From the NCBI RefSeq assembly GCF_008086345.1, contig NZ_CP043006.1:4586032-4650031 (forward strand): a DNA stretch of 64,000 nucleotides, read 5' to 3'. Numbering within the stretch: position 1 is the first letter of the stretch; every line of letters begins with the position of its first letter. Of the stretch, positions 1 through 7,141 are shown one piece after another. A model generated the notes under the pieces. It did no database searches. It was not told the origin of the DNA and was given only the letters and a program-made list of their open reading frames with translations. The position numbers and the translations under genes are program-made. Source of the stretch: Chitinophaga sp. XS-30 (GTDB lineage: Bacteria > Bacteroidota > Bacteroidia > Chitinophagales > Chitinophagaceae).

Positions 1-156
1 AAGGTCCTGGATGGGCGTGATCTGTAGCGTCTGGAGCTTTAGTTTTTCCGGACCATTATCTTTTTCTGAGGTCGTTCCTTTTTTGCAGGACACAGACAGT
101 AAAGATACCATTGCCAGCAGAGCGCAGGTTCTGGTTGCGTTGTTTTTTACATTCAT
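1..156 (-). CDS. N-terminus of a lipoprotein, cut by the window edge
   Basis: Read from the ATG at 156 towards 1, the frame stays open for all 52 visible codons and runs off the window. The first residues are MNVKNNATRTCALLAMVSLL, followed by a lipobox-like LSVSC with cysteine at residue 24, so the product is expected to be a lipid-anchored envelope protein. After the cysteine comes a charged, Lys/Glu-rich linker, as is usual in Bacteroidota lipoproteins. No domain is visible in this fragment, so no function can be given. The A+T-rich stretch upstream shows no clear -7 box. Confidence 0.6.
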   Translation of the reverse strand, partial: MNVKNNATRTCALLAMVSLLSVSCKKGTTSEKDNGPEKLKLQTLQITPIQDL

Positions 157-716
157 GGCTAAACTTTTGGGATGTTATAGATGTCGTACCCTTTGTAAGT
201 TTTACAGGTACGGGATTTCCGGACTTCGCATAAATCAATCGATTGCAATAATTTAAGACAATGACCCCTTCATCATTCGGATGTGGTCTAATGACCGCCA
301 TCCGTGAGGAATCCGCTACAGCGGCATCTTCACTTTAAATTTCAAGATTTGCTACCGGGAAAACTGACAAACCAGTGGTTTCCGCACGGCTGCTACGCTT
401 TTTGAAAGTTGATTGATTACTTGTAGAATTGCTATCTGGTTAACACATTTCTCTTCACAACGTGGTTAATTAAACATACCAAGAAATAAAATAAATTAAA
501 AATAGGTTATTAAGAATGTTTTTCTTATCATAAGAAAATACGATCCTTGAGCCCGGACTTGTGCGCTGGTTATCAATATGAAATTGTATCGTCAGCATCA
601 TTGGCAGCCTAAACAAATGATATGCTGTGCGCGGAAATATAATTGGCGGGGATATAGATGACGGATATCAAGGCCGTGCTTTGCCACCTGAGCTATACAT
701 TGATCTTCTCATTTGT
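157..716. other. A+T-rich intergenic stretch
   Basis: About 560 bases between the start of the truncated lipoprotein gene and the stop of the dehydrogenase gene. No reading frame here looks like a real protein. The only recognisable content is a tRNA-like fragment near 655-702, listed separately. The part around 470-540 is almost pure A/T. Confidence 0.5.
655..702 (-). other. possible tRNA 5'-half relic
   Basis: On the minus strand this reads TATAGCTCAGGTGGCAAAGC followed by a short stem around a 7-base loop (CTTGATA). That matches the U8-A9, D-arm and anticodon-arm layout of a tRNA, but the D stem has a mismatch, the anticodon stem has a mismatched base pair, and no T-arm (GTTCRA) follows. 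It is therefore not a working tRNA gene. It could be a decayed tRNA or a chance match. Confidence 0.3.
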
Positions 717-1886
717 TCAAAGGCTGTGGTGATGATCGCGATTCCATCTGTAGTGATGAAGTTTCATCGGATTTTCGCATCCTATCTGTTCCAGCAGCTG
801 CTGCAATTGTGTTTTTAAAATAGAAATGGTATGATGCCCTCCTTGCTTTCCAAGCGCAGCAACACCATACATGAATGTTCTTCCCATAAATGTGAATTCT
901 GCTCCGCTGGCTATTGCTCTTGCAACATCAGGACCGGAACGGATGCCACTATCCATCATGATCTTGATTTGCCCCTTGTACTTTTTTGCTATCGCCGCAA
1001 GCGCCCCAACGGAAGATTGCCCTGCATCTAACTGCCGCCCACCGTGATTGGATACAATGATACCATCCAATCCCAAACGGATCGCCATCGCCGTATCCTC
1101 CTCGCCGGCAACTCCTTTCAATACCAGTTTGCCTTTCCACATATCCCGGATAGCCTTGATCTTTTCTTCATTCAGCCGGCCGGAAAAGGTCTTGTTCATG
1201 TACAAACCAAGCTGTTTCATGTTCAGGCCTTCCGGCATATAAGGCTTCATGGTAGCAAATGCCGGCTGCCCGTGCAGCAATGTCCTGATAGCCCATTCAG
1301 GCCTTCCCATGATCTGAAAAATGTTGTTCATCGTCATCCGTGGAGGCATCGCCAAGCCATTTCTTATGTCTCTCGGACGGTAACCGAACGTTGGAACATC
1401 GCAAAGAATAACCAATACAGAACAACCTGCCGATTTTGCCCTGTTGATAATATCATCTCTCATTTTATCTTCCGCGGGATGATACAACTGAAACCATGAA
1501 CGACCTTCCGTTATTTCACAGATCCGTTCAATTGACGAAGTAGTAACTGTGCTTAATATAAAGGGAATATTATGCTCAAATGAAGCTCTGGCAAGTATTT
1601 CGGGTGCATTGGGCCACATCAGGCCCTGTAAACCAACCGGAGCAATACCAAAAGGAGCATCATAGATGTGACCGAACAATTCAGTCCTCATCTCCGAACC
1701 GGCATGTTTGGCCAGATACAAGGGCTTTAATTCTACATCACGAAGTTCAGCGGTATTCTTATAAAGATTAACATCTTCATTACATCCGCCATCAAGGTAT
1801 TCGAAAGCAAAGCGGGGAATTTTCCTTTTTGCTCTGTTTCTGAGATCATCTATCGATGGATAGCGGCTGTTGTACTCCCATTTCAT
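717..1886 (-). CDS. FMN-dependent alpha-hydroxy-acid dehydrogenase (L-lactate dehydrogenase family)
   Basis: Predicted 389-residue TIM-barrel flavoenzyme of the LldD / glycolate oxidase family, which oxidises L-lactate or a similar 2-hydroxy acid to the 2-keto acid using FMN. Visible family signatures are FEYLDGG near the N-terminus, the APFGIAPVG strand, LVLKGV, and SNHGGRQLDAG, which carries the catalytic histidine and substrate-binding arginine, followed by the FMN-phosphate segment DSGIRSGPDV. The frame could start 23 codons earlier, but MKWEYNSRYPSIDDL is where family members begin, so the ATG at 1886 was chosen. The MFS transporter gene lies 120 bases upstream in the same direction and may import the substrate. 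The exact hydroxy acid cannot be read from sequence. The C-terminal tail is unusually His-rich. Confidence 0.85.
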   Translation of the reverse strand: MKWEYNSRYPSIDDLRNRAKRKIPRFAFEYLDGGCNEDVNLYKNTAELRDVELKPLYLAKHAGSEMRTELFGHIYDAPFGIAPVGLQGLMWPNAPEILARASFEHNIPFILSTVTTSSIERICEITEGRSWFQLYHPAEDKMRDDIINRAKSAGCSVLVILCDVPTFGYRPRDIRNGLAMPPRMTMNNIFQIMGRPEWAIRTLLHGQPAFATMKPYMPEGLNMKQLGLYMNKTFSGRLNEEKIKAIRDMWKGKLVLKGVAGEEDTAMAIRLGLDGIIVSNHGGRQLDAGQSSVGALAAIAKKYKGQIKIMMDSGIRSGPDVARAIASGAEFTFMGRTFMYGVAALGKQGGHHTISILKTQLQQLLEQIGCENPMKLHHYRWNRDHHHSL

Positions 1887-2006
1887 AATTTGTTCCTGAA
1901 AAAATTGATAGTAGAAAGATGGAATGATGTGATTTGTAACGTCAGGCCGGTTCATGCTGAAATATTCAAAATCATTCAGAAATGACCGGCCTGGCAGCTT
2001 GGGAAA

Positions 2007-3233
2007 TTATACTGCTTCGATGGGAGCAGCATTTGATTTCCTCTTCCGCATCCAGAATAAAAGAATGGTGAACAGGACTATGAGTATCAGTGGGAATATC
2101 ATCATCTTTAAAAGAGTAGCCTGGCCTGCAGCCAGCTCGATGGCATCCCCCTCTAATCCCCTCATTGTGGCTCTTTCTCTTGCTTTGTCGATCCATCCTC
2201 CAATGATCGGCTGCCAGATGGAAGTGGAAAACATACCAAATGCACCTACTACGGACATGCCGATAGCGCCGCTTAATGGAATTTTTTCTGCTGTAAATCC
2301 AATCATATTAGGCCAGAAATAGCATACACCCATAGCAAAAAATACCGCGGCAACGTACGCCATCGCTCCTGTCTGTGTGCTGAAAAGAAAGATGCCCAAC
2401 GCGGTGAAGATGGCAGAACCGAGCAGAACGCCGGTTTGATCAAACTTGTGAACAAAATCTCCTCCGAAGTATCTGCCAACAGCCATCAACCCTGTAATGA
2501 GCGCCAGGATCACCATGGGTTCGGCGCCGCTTTTAGCCAGCATAAGCTGTACCCATTGAGTAGGGCCGAATTCAGAAATGGCCGTCAATGTCATGCAGGC
2601 GCAGATGAAAAGAAAAAGCGGCGAGAGCATTGTTTTCAGATTCACACTAAGGGAAGCGCTTCCCACTTTGGGTTTCGGAAATACCTGCCCATAGAAGAAG
2701 ATAGCATAGATCACCGTGGGAATCAGGATCATCCATATCTGGACCTGCCAACTCCAACCCATGCTGGTCATGAAGAGGGATATTAAACTTCCCAATACGA
2801 TCCCTCCGGGAAACCACATGTGAAAACGGTTAAGCAAAGTGTTCATCAGTTTTCCGCTGTAGGCCGATGCGATCATCGGGTTGCATGCCGCCTCCGTACA
2901 TCCATTGCCAAGTCCTATCAGCAAAGTTGAAATCAGCAGACCTGCGTATCCTCCTGAATAGATCGTAAGTATGATCCCGAGGGTGTGGGCAAAAAAAGCG
3001 AAGATCATGATCTTCTTGGGCCCGATGCTGCTATAGAAGATGCCCCCCAGTACCATGGAGATCGGAAAACCCAAAAACCACATCTGGTTGATAAAACCGA
3101 GCTGGGTTGCAGAGAGGTTAAATGTCTGTCCTAATTGCGGGAGAATGCCCGCTCTTATACTAAAAGAAAAAGCAGTTGTGATTAATGCAAAACAACTGCC
3201 ATAAAAAAGCCTTTTGCTGTTCTGGTCATTCAT
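2007..3233 (-). CDS. MFS transporter
   Basis: A 408-residue inner-membrane protein with about twelve hydrophobic segments in two halves, the usual size and shape of a major facilitator superfamily carrier. The loop after the second helix (YSSIGPKKIM) is a degenerate form of the MFS D-x-x-G-R-R motif. A Pro-Gly-Gly segment (RFHMWFPGGIVLG) resembles that of the FucP/sugar:proton symporter branch. The start at MNDQNSKRLFYG (3233) was preferred over an in-frame ATG at 3296, whose extra residues are polar and A+T-rich. It lies directly upstream of the hydroxy-acid dehydrogenase, so a carboxylate or sugar-acid substrate is a reasonable inference only. Confidence 0.85.
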   Translation of the reverse strand: MNDQNSKRLFYGSCFALITTAFSFSIRAGILPQLGQTFNLSATQLGFINQMWFLGFPISMVLGGIFYSSIGPKKIMIFAFFAHTLGIILTIYSGGYAGLLISTLLIGLGNGCTEAACNPMIASAYSGKLMNTLLNRFHMWFPGGIVLGSLISLFMTSMGWSWQVQIWMILIPTVIYAIFFYGQVFPKPKVGSASLSVNLKTMLSPLFLFICACMTLTAISEFGPTQWVQLMLAKSGAEPMVILALITGLMAVGRYFGGDFVHKFDQTGVLLGSAIFTALGIFLFSTQTGAMAYVAAVFFAMGVCYFWPNMIGFTAEKIPLSGAIGMSVVGAFGMFSTSIWQPIIGGWIDKARERATMRGLEGDAIELAAGQATLLKMMIFPLILIVLFTILLFWMRKRKSNAAPIEAV

Positions 3234-3389
3234 AATGTAGGAATTGTTAAATTGAATAGAAAAAAGATCACTTCTTTTTACTTGTTTGATGTTCAAAAAA
3301 TCAGCTTATAACGGTCCCCCGAAAATAAGGCCGGCGATTAAGATATGAAAAACATCTTAAATTTTAGAAGTAATGACAAAAAACTCCTT

Positions 3390-3880
3390 TTCTTGTACAG
3401 CTACATCATTTCTCATCACAATAACGATCGTGGCGTGCCCCATAAGGTACGCCACGATCGGCGAGTCCCGCGCCCTGCCGTACAGCGCGTGTACCGAATG
3501 CATGCCTTGCTGAATAAGGGCCCGCTCGCTAATGCCAATTGCCTTGAGCACTGGTTTAATCACCCTGCGGTTCAACATGCGGTCATCAACGGAAAGGCCG
3601 TGGGTGATGGAAATACCAGATCATCCGGATGCTTGCCGTTTACCTGATGTGCGAGTAACAATCGGAGCATCGGAAGATACCTTGCCAAGTGTGTATTCGT
3701 TCGCTTTTAAAGGGAAAACCGGCTTACGTTTATAAGGCGGGTAGCCGTTCAGCGATGTGTCAAATTCGCCATTGAGCATATCGGGCTTAATCTCAAGTAC
3801 CTTGATGGTTGCGAACGGCAAATTCTATGGGTGTAGGGATGTGGTAAATTCAAGCTGCAACGATCTTTATTGTATCGCCT
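3390..3880 (-). pseudogene. decayed tyrosine recombinase (integrase) catalytic domain
   Basis: No single frame is open, but joining frames on the minus strand rebuilds an integrase C-terminal half. In order: KVLEIKPDML and YKRKPVFPLK (frame A), then LLAHQVNGKHPDDLVFPSP (frame B), then GLSVDDRMLNRRVIKPVLK (frame A), then YSARHAFGTRAVRQG (frame C), then VAYLMGHATIVIVMR (frame A). RHAFGTR and LMGHATI match the R-H and L-G-H boxes of phage-type integrases. At least four frame changes and an in-frame stop are needed, so this is a relic, not a gene. The N-terminal part is no longer recognisable; a degenerate TG-x-R-like stretch may lie near 3850. It sits 1.1 kb from tRNA-Pro, a typical integrase target. 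Confidence 0.7.
3425..3460. repeat. 12-bp perfect inverted repeat inside the integrase relic
   Basis: CGATCGTGGCGT at 3425-3436 is the exact reverse complement of 3449-3460, with a 12-base spacer. It overlaps the former LMGHATI segment of the recombinase. No T-run follows, so it is not an obvious terminator. Confidence 0.6.
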
Positions 3881-4096
3881 ACGTCCTGTCGGGACAATTT
3901 ACGAACTATTTTTTTGATTATCTACGAAACTGCTACTCCCAGATACTACATAAACATGTGAAATTCAATCAGTAAGTATAGGTAATAAAGGATATAGATT
4001 GTGATTGGGGACTGCAAACCAAACTGTGTCAATTGGTGGCAGGTTGAACTGAAAACATGAAAAGAACGCTAAACCGGGGCTATGGAAAACCATAAA

Positions 4097-4126
4097 ACAA
4101 AAAAAGGCCACCATTGCTGATGGCCT
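4097..4126 (-). terminator. rho-independent terminator after the DUF7151-like lipoprotein gene
   Basis: On the minus strand GGCCATCA-gcaa-TGGTGGCC forms an 8-bp stem with one mismatch, followed by seven T. It lies about 40 bases past the stop at 4165. Confidence 0.75.
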
Positions 4127-4164
4127 AAACTTTCTAGCGACAACTCCGGGTTTCTATAGCTGTA

Positions 4165-4860
4165 TTAATTAAACACTTTAATTGACAACGAATAATTGCT
4201 AAAGCCATCGGCGAAGAAATTAACCCCCATTTCATTCATCAATAAGATTTCATGATCATTCTGGAACTGGCATTTCACATACTGATGATTAGTGCTAAGA
4301 ATGATTGATTTCTCCAGGTCTATGCTTCTGCTTAATGTGCCTAAATATTTGCCTGCTGAAATTCTTGTCCAGTTGATAGTTAGCTCTAACGAATTCTCGA
4401 CAATCGTGCTTTGCGGTGCCTCTGTGTTAGACTGATTCAGGATAGCATAGTAGGATAGTGCTTTAGAACAGATGAATGTAGTTTTCGTCACTTCGGATGC
4501 CTGCAGTTCGCCGTCTTTATTGACATCAGTTCCTGTTTCTATTCTGTACCCGCCGCTACTACAGTTGTCTCCATTAGGCTCGGCACTAACATTAATCAAA
4601 GTGGCAGGCTCATTGCTATCAATACCATTACAGATATATGAAGTGTTAGTCACTTCAAAGTCCTCTAAGATATCATTGTTGTTCTTATCTATACCACTTT
4701 CGACCTTATAGCCACCATTAGAACAATTGGTCCCTGCTGTTTCTGCAGTCGTCCTTATTATGCTGTTGAAACCCTGCGGACCCTGCTCCTTGTTACAAAA
4801 GAGGTTGCTTGAAACTAAGGCAACAAACATGAAAAGATGTAGTAATTTGTGAAATTTCAT
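4165..4860 (-). CDS. lipoprotein with two DUF7151-type repeats
   Basis: A 231-residue predicted lipoprotein: a hydrophobic leader of about 20 residues ends in SSNLFC (cysteine 22), followed by a GPQG collagen-like tripeptide. Two copies of a roughly 45-residue unit follow, each of the form N-C-S-x-G-G-Y-(x)5-G-x-D-x-N-x-(x)5-E-V-T-x-T-x-(F/Y)-I-C, at about residues 44-83 and 95-135. This is the pattern of the DUF7151 family, with a calcium-loop-like D-x-N-x-D core and a likely disulfide between its two cysteines. The last 95 residues are a beta-rich segment without a recognised domain. Base composition is more A+T-rich than the rest of the window. Function unknown; the outer surface is the likely location. 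Confidence 0.75.
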   Translation of the reverse strand: MKFHKLLHLFMFVALVSSNLFCNKEQGPQGFNSIIRTTAETAGTNCSNGGYKVESGIDKNNNDILEDFEVTNTSYICNGIDSNEPATLINVSAEPNGDNCSSGGYRIETGTDVNKDGELQASEVTKTTFICSKALSYYAILNQSNTEAPQSTIVENSLELTINWTRISAGKYLGTLSRSIDLEKSIILSTNHQYVKCQFQNDHEILLMNEMGVNFFADGFSNYSLSIKVFN

Positions 4861-4941
4861 AGATACTTATGCGAGTTTATTATCTGTATGGATTTGTTAA
4901 ATAGGATAACGAAAATACGGCAACATTTCTTCATTTCCAAC

Positions 4942-4976
4942 AAAAAAGGCCGCAACCATTACTGATTACGACCTTT
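4942..4976 (-). terminator. terminator after tRNA-Pro
   Basis: Minus strand AAAGGTCGTAA and TTGCGGCCTTT pair over 11 positions (two G-U pairs) and are followed by a T-run. It starts 8 bases after the tRNA 3' end. Confidence 0.75.
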
Positions 4977-4984
4977 AAAGCTTG

Positions 4985-5058
4985 TCGGGACGACTAGATT
5001 CGAACTAGCGACCCCTTGCACCCCATGCAAGTGCGCTACCGGGCTGCGCTACGTCCCG
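4985..5058 (-). tRNA. tRNA-Pro(GGG)
   Basis: A 74-base cloverleaf on the minus strand: acceptor CGGGACG pairs with CGTCCCG and discriminator A73; D-arm GCGC...GCGC; anticodon stem CTTGC/GCAAG around the loop ATGGGGT, giving anticodon GGG; T-loop TTCGAAT. The T-G-G-G-G-T loop is the usual form for proline GGG isoacceptors. CCA is not encoded. Its 3' end is repeated imperfectly about 135 bases upstream (see the tRNA debris at 5120-5252). Confidence 0.93.
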
Positions 5059-5119
5059 AAAACCGGTATTACAGGAATTACCCTGCAATTATTTTAAACA
5101 ATATTATAAGAACTTTTTT

Positions 5120-5252
5120 GTCGGGATGACTGGATTCGAACTACAGCTATCCGATATGCTAATATTTGTAGCGAGATCGGGAGTTGAACCCCAACTCCAG
5201 TACCGCGTACGGGAGTCGAACCCCATCACCATCGCTCTAACGACGGGATGCA
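5120..5252 (-). pseudogene. cluster of tRNA-derived fragments
   Basis: Three T-arm-like pieces follow each other on the minus strand. The block at 5120-5142 matches 21 of 23 bases of the tRNA-Pro 3' end (4984-5006). Two further copies of the T-arm string cgggagtYgaacccc (as written on plus) lie at 5178-5192 and 5210-5224. A D-arm-like piece (GTTAGAGCGATGG on minus) is near 5240. None of them can be completed into a full cloverleaf. They are best read as decayed tandem tRNAs or as attachment-site scars. Confidence 0.55.
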
Positions 5253-5355
5253 AAAGTAAACATTAATTTCATTTTTAAAAAAATTTTAACGGGCTTTCTC
5301 CTAATTTCTATTCACATACCACCATTCCCCGGATACATCTCAAAGCATAAATGCT

Positions 5356-5363
5356 TACATTTG
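5356..5363 (+). promoter_or_regulatory. -7 box for the pyrC-like operon
   Basis: TACATTTG is a perfect match to the Bacteroidota -7 consensus TAnnTTTG and lies 38 bases before the ATG. No TTTG is present at the expected -33 spacing. Confidence 0.45.
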
Positions 5364-5401
5364 CCCCTGATTGGGACTAAACAAAAGATCACTTTATCTG
5401 C

Positions 5402-6664
5402 ATGCACATTTTACTCAAAAGCGCCAGGATTGTAGCACCTCTCTCCCCCCTTCACGGGCAAATTCAGGATATTCTCATCACGGACGGCGTCATTGCCGAT
5501 ATTTCCGACAGCATCACGGCCAAAGATGCGCAGGTCATCCAGGGTGATAACCTGCACGTTTCCGCCGGATGGATGGACGTTTTTGCCCATTTTTGCGACC
5601 CGGGGCAGGAATACAAGGAAGATCTTGGCAGCGGTACCGAAGCAGCCGCAAAAGGGGGCTTCACGGCGGTCATGATCGTACCGAACACCCAACCTGCACT
5701 GCATACCAAAACGCAGATCGAATATGTGCTGAGCAAAACCCGCTACGGCGCAGTGAACGTACTGCCCATCGGCGCCATCAGCAAAAACCTGGAAGGCGCC
5801 TCCCTGGCGGAGATGTACGAAATGCGGCAGACCGGCGCCCTGGCTTTCTCTGACGGCCTCAAACCGGTGCAGTCTTCCGGCATCCTGCTCAAAGCACTCC
5901 AATATGTAAAAGCTTTTTCCGGCACCATCATACAAATACCGGATGATACCAGCATCTCCGGCCATGGCCTCATGCATGAAGGGATATATTCCACCCAGCT
6001 GGGCATGCCGGGCAAACCGGCCATCGCCGAGGAGATCATGCTGCGGCGGGATATTGAACTCGCCAAATACACGGATTCCAGCATTCACTTCACCGGCGTC
6101 AGCACCCGACAAAGCATCGAGCTGATCGCCGCCGCCAAGGCACAGGGACTCAAAGTGACCTGCTCCGTTACACCTTATCACCTGCTGTTCACCGAAGCGG
6201 ACCTGATGACGTACGACAGCTTTCTCAAAGTGAACCCTCCCCTGAGAAGTCAGGATGATGTGGATGCACTGCGCGATGCGGTCAGGAGCGGTACGGTGGA
6301 TTGTATCGCCACCCATCACCAGCCGCAGGACTGGGATGCCAAACAGGTGGAATTCGAATATGCAAAACATGGCATGATAGGCCTGGAAAGCTGCTTCGGC
6401 GCTTTACGCACCGCCATGCCGGACCTGAGCCTCGAAAGACTGACGGAACTGCTCGGCGCCGCTCCCAGGCACATCTTCGGCCTCCCCGCCATCACCCTGG
6501 AAAAAGGCGCACCGGCCAACCTGACCTGTTTTGAACCGGATGCGGAATACACTTTTTCAGACAAGGATATCGCTTCCAAAAGCCGGAACACGCCTTTCCT
6601 GGGCAAAACACTCAAAGGCAGGGCCATCGCCGTCATCAATAACAAACAAGTGCATCGTTCATGA
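5402..6664 (+). CDS. pyrC: dihydroorotase-like protein lacking metal ligands
   Basis: A 420-residue amidohydrolase-fold protein of the dihydroorotase family, full length (DPGQEYKEDLGSGT, MIVPNTQP, VNPPLR, KGAPANL). Dihydroorotase closes carbamoyl-aspartate to dihydroorotate in pyrimidine synthesis. Key residues are altered: the D-x-H-x-H motif is D59-V-F61-A-H63; the TPHHL motif reads TPYHL (Tyr259); the usual second histidine after IHF is glycine (HFTGVST); and the catalytic aspartate of T-D-H-A-P-H is His305 (THHQPQ). It is thus probably non-catalytic, like the PyrC' partners of some aspartate carbamoyltransferases, or uses an unusual site. It heads a plus-strand run; the next gene overlaps it by ATGA. 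Confidence 0.85.
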   Translation: MHILLKSARIVAPLSPLHGQIQDILITDGVIADISDSITAKDAQVIQGDNLHVSAGWMDVFAHFCDPGQEYKEDLGSGTEAAAKGGFTAVMIVPNTQPALHTKTQIEYVLSKTRYGAVNVLPIGAISKNLEGASLAEMYEMRQTGALAFSDGLKPVQSSGILLKALQYVKAFSGTIIQIPDDTSISGHGLMHEGIYSTQLGMPGKPAIAEEIMLRRDIELAKYTDSSIHFTGVSTRQSIELIAAAKAQGLKVTCSVTPYHLLFTEADLMTYDSFLKVNPPLRSQDDVDALRDAVRSGTVDCIATHHQPQDWDAKQVEFEYAKHGMIGLESCFGALRTAMPDLSLERLTELLGAAPRHIFGLPAITLEKGAPANLTCFEPDAEYTFSDKDIASKSRNTPFLGKTLKGRAIAVINNKQVHRS

Positions 6665-7137
6665 AAACCAAAAACCATATCTGGTTCGGGCTGTTGGCGG
6701 CTGGCCTGATCATCGTGCTGTTCCTGATCCAGTATTTTAACAATATCCCGTTCGGCCATGCGGCTTTCAAATGGGCGCCGATCGGCATCATCGTAACCAT
6801 GGTGATCCTCTCCGCTTTCCGGTATGGCAGATTGTTCGAAGCGCCTTCTTTCGGAGAGCTTTTCAGCAACGGATTCAGAACAACAGCGGTAACTGTCGTA
6901 ATTTTTGCTATCTTTTTTGTCGTATTCGTACAGCTGTTCCCGGAATACAAGGACAAATTCGTTGCCGAAGTGGTGGCTGCCGGCCCGAATGCCGCATCCA
7001 CTGCCGATCGTGAGAAGGATATTGCAATGCTGAAAGACAATCTCATTGTATCCGCCCTCGCCGGTTCCCTGATCAATTACCTGATCCCCGGCATGCTGGC
7101 GGCCTTGCTGGGCGCTGCGCTGGTAAAAAAGAAATAA
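6661..7137 (+). CDS. DUF4199 membrane protein
   Basis: A 158-residue inner-membrane protein with four hydrophobic segments: near 8-27 (IWFGLLAAGLIIVLF), 38-55, 75-98 and a C-terminal one ending in a KKK anchor. Length and hydropathy agree with the Bacteroidota family DUF4199, whose function is unknown. The start codon overlaps the pyrC-like stop by four bases, so the two are translationally coupled. The glycosyltransferase that follows starts 4 bases after its stop. In related genomes this family often neighbours glycosyltransferases, which suggests an envelope or lipid-linked sugar role, but that is inference. Confidence 0.75.
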   Translation: MKTKNHIWFGLLAAGLIIVLFLIQYFNNIPFGHAAFKWAPIGIIVTMVILSAFRYGRLFEAPSFGELFSNGFRTTAVTVVIFAIFFVVFVQLFPEYKDKFVAEVVAAGPNAASTADREKDIAMLKDNLIVSALAGSLINYLIPGMLAALLGAALVKKK

Positions 7138-7141
7138 ACTG

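Noticed and set aside
5120..5252. A second functional tRNA beside tRNA-Pro.
   Set aside because: T-arm-like pieces are present, but no acceptor, D-arm and anticodon arm combine into a complete cloverleaf.
5411..6370. Minus-strand frame of about 320 codons opposite the pyrC-like gene.
   Set aside because: Antisense shadow; the plus-strand reading has family motifs along its whole length.
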